A DNA stretch of 10,477 nt. Source: an uncultured Rhodospirillaceae bacterium. Lineage in GTDB: Bacteria; Pseudomonadota; Alphaproteobacteria; Rhodospirillales; Casp-alpha2. Where the stretch lies: NCBI GenBank assembly GCA_913048145.1, contig CAJWVP010000071.1, forward strand, positions 1 through 10,477, written 5' to 3'. The first letter of the stretch is position 1. Each line of letters opens with the position of its first letter. Below, in pieces: positions 5,845 to 10,477 of this stretch. The position numbers and the translations under genes were made by a program. The notes below the pieces were generated by a model. That model made no database searches. It was not told the origin of the DNA and saw only the letters and a list, made by a program, of their open reading frames with translations.

Positions 5845-6762
5845 ATGAATAAGATCTATAAAGGCGTCTTCCCCATTGCCCCCACGCCATTCAAAGACGA
5901 CGGCGCCATTGATGCCGAAAGCCAGAAACGCGTCCTCGATTGCATGATCGACCAAGGTGTCGATGGTATCTGCATCCTGGCCAATTATTCCGAACAGTTT
6001 CTATTGAGCGATGAAGAACGGATAGAACTCCTGGATTTGTGCATGGATCATGTAGCCAGCCGGGTGCCGATAATCGCGACCTGCTCACACTTCTCCACCC
6101 GCATCGCCGCTACTCGTGCCAAACAAGCGGCCCAACGGGGTGCGGCAATGATCATGATGATGCCACCCTACCACGGCGCGCTTCTGAAGGCCGGCCCGCA
6201 AGGGATCATCGAGCATTTCACTGTCGTGGCCGAAGCTGCTGGTGTTCCGATCATGGTCCAGGACGCACCCCTAAGCGGGGTCGATCTCTCCATCGATCTA
6301 TTGGTTCGCATGGCGACGGAGATGTCGGGCGTTTCCTACTTCAAGATCGAAACACCGCAGACCGCCGATAAGCTGCGCGCGCTTATTGCCGCCGGCGGTG
6401 ACGCCATCGCTGGCCCCTTCGACGGTGAGGAATCGATTACCCTCATTGCCGACTTAAACGCCGGCGCGACGGGCACCATGCCGAGCGCATTACTGCCTGA
6501 TCTCATCAGACCGGTGCTGACACATCACGCTGCCGGCGATTCGACTGTCGCTGAAACCCAGTATGCGAAAATCCTACCGCTGATTAATTTCGAGAACCGC
6601 CAATGCGGGCTTCGGGCTTGCAAGGCCATCATGATGGAGGGCGGCGTAATCACAACGGATCATGTGCGCCACCCGTTGCCGCCGCTACCTACAGAAACAC
6701 GTACCCAACTTTTGGATCTCGCCCGGCCACTTGATCCCATCGCGCTGCGCTGGGGTCGCTAG
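5845..6762 (+). CDS. DHDPS-superfamily dehydratase/aldolase, likely L-2-keto-3-deoxyarabonate dehydratase
   Basis: A 305-residue TIM-barrel class I lyase. The Schiff-base lysine is Lys167 in SYFKIETP. Two features separate it from true DapA: the GTTGE loop is replaced by ILANYSEQF (44-52), and the catalytic Tyr-Asn is replaced by Gln139-Asp140 in IMVQDAPLSG. Both, plus GGDAIAGPFDGEE, LINFENRQ, MMEGGVI and LDPIALRWG near the end, fit my memory of L-2-keto-3-deoxyarabonate dehydratase (AraD of Azospirillum; not the ribulose-phosphate epimerase of the same name). That enzyme converts L-2-keto-3-deoxyarabonate to alpha-ketoglutarate semialdehyde. AAGGA lies 6 bases before the ATG. It is a single plus-strand gene with minus-strand genes on both sides, and its TAG shares bases with the stop of the aldo/keto reductase gene. 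The superfamily is sure; the substrate is likely but unproven. Confidence 0.92.
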   Translation: MNKIYKGVFPIAPTPFKDDGAIDAESQKRVLDCMIDQGVDGICILANYSEQFLLSDEERIELLDLCMDHVASRVPIIATCSHFSTRIAATRAKQAAQRGAAMIMMMPPYHGALLKAGPQGIIEHFTVVAEAAGVPIMVQDAPLSGVDLSIDLLVRMATEMSGVSYFKIETPQTADKLRALIAAGGDAIAGPFDGEESITLIADLNAGATGTMPSALLPDLIRPVLTHHAAGDSTVAETQYAKILPLINFENRQCGLRACKAIMMEGGVITTDHVRHPLPPLPTETRTQLLDLARPLDPIALRWGR

Positions 6763-7727
6763 CCGAGTGTAGCCATCGCGTCCACCGGCAAGGGACCGGC
6801 CTCGGCGGCGCGTAGGACCTGACGCAAGTGATCCAATTTGGCCAATCCGACAATGGCACAATCCACCATGGGCTCCGACAGCACATAACGCAGAGCCGTT
6901 TCAGCCCGTGTACCATGGATCGTGTTGCCGTCAGTATTCATGCCGAGTTTCCGGAATGCATCTTGGACGCGAGCCTCTTCGCTGGAGACGTCGGTGTCGT
7001 CAGTGATAATGATCTCGCGCCCATGGCGCACATCAGTGGCCAGAATACCAGCAGCGAACACGCGGATGCCCATGGTGCCGACGCTGTGGTCGCGGCAGGC
7101 TTGCAACAATCCTGAAAAATCTTGTCCCGGAAAGTCGTGACCTGGTGCCCGCGCTGCACTCGGGTTGATCATGTTGAAGTAGACCTGCGCCGACTGGACC
7201 CGGCCGGTATTCACCACCGCCGTGCAGCACTTTGTGTCACCCAGTGCCGTGATGCCAATATAGCGCGTCAGCTCCTGACGCTGCATCTCTTCCAGGGCCT
7301 CAAGTGCGCCACCCGGCCCAATGACCCGTTCCACGGCCATATCGCGGCCCTGGGTGGTCAACGTGATCCGGTTGTGGAGATGAACCACATCTACGGATTG
7401 ACGGCCCAACAGTTCCAGGCTGGTGGCGAGGCTTTCCTCTACCTGCCCGGCAATGTCATCCAGGCGCGTTGTATCCAGGTTGACCTTGGTAGAGACGATC
7501 GGGTCATCATCGATCTCCGCTAGCAACCAACCCAGGGCTTTCTCTGATTTGCCCTGGCCGTACATGGGCGCCGTGTCGACCCAGTTTACGCCCCCGTCGA
7601 GCGCCATGCGGATGGCTTGGCGACGGGTGTCGTCATCGGAATCGATAAGAATGCCACCCACGAAGCCGCCGCCGAACACCACGGAAGATGTATTGATGTC
7701 GGTTGCTCCGAAATTGCGCGTGTCCAT
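6759..7727 (-). CDS. Aldo/keto reductase family protein
   Basis: NAD(P)H-dependent (alpha/beta)8-barrel oxidoreductase, 322 residues. The full catalytic tetrad is visible: Asp51 and Tyr56 in VDTAPMYGQGKSE, Lys81 in VSTKVNLD and His118 in DVVHLHN. GITALG and YFNMINPSA are the later barrel segments lining the active site, and the C-terminal PMVDCAIVGLAKLDHLRQVL is the cofactor-proximal helix region. The overall look recalls bacterial aldose 1-dehydrogenases (L-fucose, D-threo-aldose or galactose dehydrogenase type) rather than eukaryotic aldose reductases, so oxidation of a free aldose to its lactone is plausible. AAGGAG is 6 bases before the ATG and overlaps the TAA stop of the upstream SDR gene; the two genes are 10 bases apart and probably coupled. 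The 3' end meets the dehydratase gene head-on at CTAG. The substrate is inferred from context only. Confidence 0.93.
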   Translation of the reverse strand: MDTRNFGATDINTSSVVFGGGFVGGILIDSDDDTRRQAIRMALDGGVNWVDTAPMYGQGKSEKALGWLLAEIDDDPIVSTKVNLDTTRLDDIAGQVEESLATSLELLGRQSVDVVHLHNRITLTTQGRDMAVERVIGPGGALEALEEMQRQELTRYIGITALGDTKCCTAVVNTGRVQSAQVYFNMINPSAARAPGHDFPGQDFSGLLQACRDHSVGTMGIRVFAAGILATDVRHGREIIITDDTDVSSEEARVQDAFRKLGMNTDGNTIHGTRAETALRYVLSEPMVDCAIVGLAKLDHLRQVLRAAEAGPLPVDAMATLG

Positions 7728-7737
7728 GACCGTCTCC

Positions 7738-8481
7738 TTAGTTTGATCGCGCCTGTTCGATAATCGCGCCGCCGGGCACCTGCTCGGTGGGCGTCAATTC
7801 AATCGTCGACACATTGACGTGCCAGGGCGCATCCAGGGCGAACAGAACAGCCGCAGCCACGTCGTCGGGCTGCAGGGGGGAATAGCCGGAGAGGAAGGCG
7901 TCCCGGTCCTCCTGGGTCTTGAAGGCCGCGTCGAAGAACTCGGTGGCGATGCGTCCTGGACAGATCTCCGTATGCCGAACCCCGGTGCCCGACAACTCGG
8001 TTCGGAAATGCTGGGAAAACAGGTGCACCGCACCTTTGGTGGCGCCGTAAACCGGGAAACCGATAGGATAGAGCGCGGCGATAGACCCGATCTGGACGAT
8101 GTGACCGCTCTTGCGTTCGGCCATGCCCTCGGCTAATGCCCGAGTCACGTGGAAAGCAGCGGTGACATTCAAGTCCACCATTTGGTCGATTTCCGCGGCC
8201 GAGGACTTCAAGAACCCTTCGTAACCGCGTCCAAGACCTGCGTTGTTGACCAGGATATCCGCGTCTAAGCCCGGCAATTTTGCGTAGATGGCGTCCGTGT
8301 CCATGAGATCCAGGCTCATGGTCCGGCAACCGGTCTCATCCGCCAGAGCTGCCAAACGGTCTTCGCGCCGCGCCAAGGCGACCACGTCGACGCCTTTCTC
8401 TCTCAGCGCACGGACGCAGGCTGCGCCAACGCCGCTAGAGGCGCCGGTAACCAGTGCCAGCTTGTATTCCGATAATGCCAT
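7738..8481 (-). CDS. Classical short-chain dehydrogenase/reductase (SDR)
   Basis: A 247-residue classical SDR. The cofactor motif is TGASSGVG (12-19), with ARRE after beta-2 (37-40), whose arginines suggest NADP(H). NNAG (79-82) and the active-site residues Asn105, Ser133, Tyr145 and Lys149 (IGSIAAL, VYGATKGAV) form an intact tetrad. PGRIATEFFD follows as the usual post-active-site loop. ECPG-like and C-terminal regions resemble the YdfG / 3-hydroxy acid dehydrogenase (serine/sulfolactaldehyde-type) group, but this is a loose impression. The start is the ATG at 8481, with GGAGG 5 bases before it; the ATG at 8514 is ignored. It is the first gene of a two-gene unit with the aldo/keto reductase. 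Upstream is the decayed amidohydrolase remnant in the same orientation. The substrate is unknown. Confidence 0.92.
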   Translation of the reverse strand: MALSEYKLALVTGASSGVGAACVRALREKGVDVVALARREDRLAALADETGCRTMSLDLMDTDAIYAKLPGLDADILVNNAGLGRGYEGFLKSSAAEIDQMVDLNVTAAFHVTRALAEGMAERKSGHIVQIGSIAALYPIGFPVYGATKGAVHLFSQHFRTELSGTGVRHTEICPGRIATEFFDAAFKTQEDRDAFLSGYSPLQPDDVAAAVLFALDAPWHVNVSTIELTPTEQVPGGAIIEQARSN

Positions 8482-8486
8482 GTCTT

Positions 8487-8491
8487 CCTCC
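8487..8491 (-). promoter_or_regulatory. Ribosome binding site deciding the SDR start
   Basis: GGAGG on the minus strand, 5 bases before the ATG at 8481. It lies inside the longer frame that would start at 8514. Confidence 0.65.
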
Positions 8492-8563
8492 CAGGATATA
8501 CTAGCGGCGAGCATAGCGGAGTGCCACGCGCAAGAGAATAGGCCCTATGGCCCCGTCAGATGT

Positions 8564-8758
8564 TCACAAAAAGGTCTTGTCTAGGTCCATGTGCGCATAG
8601 ATCAATGCCTGCAACACCATGTAGCCACGGCCGTCAATTTCCGTTGCGCCTTCAAATGCGAGGACTTCAGCAATCTCTACAACTCGGCCGTCGCCCATGC
8701 GAATATCGTAGGTTTGGAGCCCTCACGTTCGGACGTTTCAAAGGATCAGCGGATCAGT
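8564..8758 (-). pseudogene. N-terminal remnant of an amidohydrolase / cytosine-deaminase-like gene
   Basis: One minus-strand frame, read through two internal TGA codons (8740-8738 and 8725-8723), gives DPLIL-stop-NVRT-stop-GLQTYDIRMGDGRVVEIAEV. It continues with EGATEIDGRGYMVL and YAHMDLDKTFL before a terminal TGA at 8566-8564. This is the start of a metal-dependent amidohydrolase as found in cytosine deaminase-type enzymes: a strand 'DLLIRNVR', 'DGRIVxIAP', 'EGAxVIDGRG', then 'VLPGLVDAHxHLDKTF'. The metal-binding HxH is damaged: the second His is Asp (AHMD), and the preceding Asp is Tyr. Only about 65 codons remain of a gene normally over 400 codons long; the barrel is gone and the SDR gene begins about 80 bases further on. 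No start codon is left. Family identification is from motif memory. Confidence 0.72.
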
Positions 8759-9230
8759 TCACGATGTTGCGGTCGCCGGCCACCCCAATTTGCTCGGCGG
8801 TCTACCAATATCCATAGTGTCGCATGCAGAGCGTTAAAAGCCATTGGATTTCAAGCTCACTGTTCACTTCGCAATAGTCTTTGGAAACGCTGCACCGGAC
8901 CGCGGCCTGGACGAAAACCTTGGGCTTAGCGTTTGGCTTGCGCCAGTGCCAATCATTGATCACGCACTGAGAATACCCTTACAGAGCTCAGGAACCCATG
9001 CGTCAAAACCATTAATATTGATAGGGCAATCGTCATTTCTTGGTGATCCTTGCCCGTTGCGTAGGCTGGCTCATCCCATGGCGCAGTGCACTGGTGGGTC
9101 CGGCGTCCAGTCTCCAATACAGTGGACAGCCACATGGGGATGGCACTTGCCAGGTCCGCAGCTTCGGCAGTAGTTTGCGACGCCGCCCTAGTGCGGTTCC
9201 AATTTTCCGCTTTTGGGGAGCAAAACCGAC
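8759..9230. other. Gene-poor stretch with no recognisable product
   Basis: I recognise no gene here. On the minus strand a frame is open from about 8978 to a TAG at 8802, with a possible GTG start at 8963. It would give 53 residues including NDWHWRKPNAKPKVFVQ and NSELEIQWLL, but no ribosome site precedes it. Another minus frame at about 9190-9070 encodes a Cys/His-rich piece (YCRSCGPGKCHPH) closed by stops on both sides. Plus-strand frames of about 100 codons also exist without good starts. The stretch may hold further decayed gene pieces next to the amidohydrolase remnant, and presumably the promoter for sat near its right end; I could not place a convincing -35/-10 pair. Confidence 0.4.
9215..9220 (+). 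promoter_or_regulatory. Ribosome binding site deciding the sat start
   Basis: GGGGAG, 10 bases before the ATG at 9231. An in-frame TTG at 9213 would place this site inside the gene, so 9231 is preferred. Confidence 0.5.
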
Positions 9231-10286
9231 ATGTCGAAACTTGTACCGCCACACGGTAGCAGCAAACTCAAGCCACTGCTGGCGCCGGCCGAAGACCGCG
9301 ACGCCGGACTGGCCGGCGCCACCGAATTGACGCCTGTACCCATGACGACGCGGGAAGTTTCCGACATTCTCATGTTCGCCTTGGGCGCCTATACGCCACT
9401 CGATGGGTTCATGGGCGAGGCCGATTGGCGGGGCAGTTGCGTAGACATGGCGTTGGCAAACGGCACCTTCTGGCCGATCCCGGTAACCCTGTCCGCCAGC
9501 GAGGAATTGGCCAGGCAGATCGAAATCGGACAGGAGGTCGCCCTGACAGACGGCGAAACCAGCCGCATCATGGCCGTAATGACTGTCACCGAGATTTACG
9601 CGCCGGACAAGTCCATCGAGTGTGAGAGTGTCTACAAGACAACTGACGAGGCACACCCAGGCGTTGCCTCCGTCCTGCGCCATGGCCCCGTTTACCTGGC
9701 CGGGCCGGTGACGGTCCTAGACGAGGGCGACTTTCCCGATCAGTTTTCCGATCTTTATCTAAGCCCTGCCGAATCCCGCGCGGTATTCGAAGAAAAAGGC
9801 TGGTCGCGGGTTGCCGCCTTCCAGACCCGCAACCCCATGCACCGCAGCCATGAACATCTGGTGAAGATCGCCGTCGAAGTGACCGACGGGGTGTTCATCC
9901 ATCAGGTCCTGGGCAAGCTCAAGGAAGGCGACATCCCCGCCGACGTGCGGACTGAGGCAATCCAGGCGATGATCGACAACTACTTCCGTCCCGGCACAGT
10001 GGTGCAAGCGGGCTACCCTATCGAGATGCGTTATGCCGGTCCGCGCGAGGCTCTGTTCCACGCTCTGATCCGGCAGAACTACGGCTGCTCGCATCTTATC
10101 GTCGGCCGCGATCACGCGGGAGTGGGCGACTACTACGGCCCCTTCGACGCCCACCACATCTTCGGTTGCATAAACCCGCAGTCGATCGCTGGCGAATGCT
10201 TGTTGGACCGCATGGCGTGCGGTTTCGCTTTCGCCTGCGACCGTGCACTGCTCGCAACAGGAGGGGCAGGACCAAGGGGCGCATGA
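9231..10286 (+). CDS. sat: ATP sulfurylase (sulfate adenylyltransferase), C-terminal part replaced
   Basis: The enzyme couples ATP and sulfate to adenosine 5'-phosphosulfate, or runs in reverse in sulfur oxidisers. The frame gives 351 residues. MSKLVPPHG at the N-terminus and YTPLDGFM (54-61) are typical of the homo-oligomeric Sat. The catalytic QTRNPMHRSHE is intact at 198-208 (QxRNPxHxxHE), as are IEMRYAGPREALFHA (264-278) and GRDHAGVG (292-299). Homology is clear to PFDAHHIF (304-311). After that the normal protein continues for about 80-100 residues with a Cys-rich stretch, TCPH and SGTxxR, all absent here. Instead about 40 residues ending GGAGPRGA lead to a TGA at 10284-10286. The gene is therefore truncated by a rearrangement, frame damage or assembly error, and probably makes a defective or altered enzyme. 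No apr or cys partner is visible. Confidence 0.85.
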   Translation: MSKLVPPHGSSKLKPLLAPAEDRDAGLAGATELTPVPMTTREVSDILMFALGAYTPLDGFMGEADWRGSCVDMALANGTFWPIPVTLSASEELARQIEIGQEVALTDGETSRIMAVMTVTEIYAPDKSIECESVYKTTDEAHPGVASVLRHGPVYLAGPVTVLDEGDFPDQFSDLYLSPAESRAVFEEKGWSRVAAFQTRNPMHRSHEHLVKIAVEVTDGVFIHQVLGKLKEGDIPADVRTEAIQAMIDNYFRPGTVVQAGYPIEMRYAGPREALFHALIRQNYGCSHLIVGRDHAGVGDYYGPFDAHHIFGCINPQSIAGECLLDRMACGFAFACDRALLATGGAGPRGA

Positions 10287-10477
10287 CAAGCAACTGACAG
10301 GCGCAGCGCCGCAAGCTTCCGCGTCGTCGCGTGTCAGGCGACGCTTGTCGCGCGAAGAGAGATTTGCGCTCAATCAGAAACTGCACCAGCAGGCAGACGA
10401 GGTGGACGAGGCAGACCAGTTGCAGGACGAATTGCCATCGGATGTCTCACAGAAAGCCTTGGTGCCGACAGACGTGC
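10174..10477 (+). other. Unidentified open frame running off the right edge
   Basis: A second plus-strand frame, overlapping the end of sat, is free of stops from 10174 (after a TAA at 10171-10173) to the window end, about 101 codons. It has no ATG; the first GTG is at 10243 and no ribosome site is seen. The translation is hydrophilic and helix-prone, with SRVRRRLSREERFALNQK and then an Asp/Glu/Gln-rich part ending ELPSDVSQKALVPTD. I do not recognise it, and it carries none of the missing sat motifs (TCPH, SGTxxR). It could be part of the DNA that replaced the sat 3' end, or simply an open frame in GC-rich sequence. Confidence 0.25.

Noticed and set aside
8564..8758. Possible recoding of TGA (as Trp or selenocysteine) in the amidohydrolase remnant
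   Set aside because: Intact genes here use TGA as a stop (rlmB, the second Gfo/Idh gene), the metal-binding His is also lost, and the rest of the gene is missing, so decay explains it better.
8515..9230. Insertion sequence or transposase remnant
   Set aside because: I found no transposase motif, terminal inverted repeat or target duplication by eye.
9033..9683. Minus-strand open frame of about 216 codons
   Set aside because: It is mostly antisense to sat, where the plus-strand translation matches a known enzyme throughout.
9759..10373. Minus-strand open frame of about 204 codons with many Cys
   Set aside because: It is antisense to the catalytic half of sat. The Cys cluster comes from the complementary strand of the sat tail.
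1..10477. CRISPR array, tRNA gene or riboswitch
   Set aside because: I saw no regularly spaced repeats, no cloverleaf-like segment and no known riboswitch core in the intergenic gaps.

Overview
The window reads as GC-rich proteobacterial DNA, most likely from an alphaproteobacterium with many oxidative carbon-catabolism genes. This rests on codon choice, strong AAGGAG/GGAGG ribosome sites, the range of dehydrogenase families and the type of ATP sulfurylase. It is inference, because there is no rRNA or other marker gene. I saw no tRNA, CRISPR array, prophage module or intact insertion sequence.

Layout. (1) 1-443 (+): the 3' end of an unrecognised protein, perhaps the end of a carbohydrate-active barrel enzyme. 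(2) 440-4688 (-): four genes in one direction. In transcription order they are an SMP-30/gluconolactonase-type lactonase, a Gfo/Idh/MocA oxidoreductase, an extended SDR (NAD-dependent epimerase/reductase type) and a second Gfo/Idh/MocA oxidoreductase. (3) 4760-5479 (-): rlmB, a housekeeping 23S rRNA 2'-O-methyltransferase, preceded at 5501-5773 by a decayed DUF1971 (TehB-like cupin) gene with an internal amber stop. (4) 5845-6762 (+): a DHDPS-superfamily enzyme resembling L-2-keto-3-deoxyarabonate dehydratase. (5) 6759-8481 (-): a tight pair, classical SDR then aldo/keto reductase. (6) 8482-9230: a gene-poor stretch holding the remnant of an amidohydrolase (cytosine-deaminase-like) gene with several stops. 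(7) 9231-10286 (+): ATP sulfurylase (sat) whose C-terminal part is replaced by unrelated sequence. Beyond it an unidentified open frame runs off the window.

How the genes may work together. Sugar 1-dehydrogenases (Gfo/Idh, AKR or SDR families), an SMP-30 lactonase and a keto-deoxy-sugar-acid dehydratase are parts of non-phosphorylative oxidative sugar pathways, such as the L-arabinose route to alpha-ketoglutarate semialdehyde. The IlvD/EDD sugar-acid dehydratase and the semialdehyde dehydrogenase that would complete such a route are not in the window, so the pathway is a hypothesis.

The most notable observations are two gene remnants surviving between real genes, a sat gene broken after its HHIF segment, an extended SDR whose Tyr and Lys are one residue too far apart, and two convergent gene pairs that share stop-codon bases. 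I found no clear evidence of a wholly new multi-gene system.
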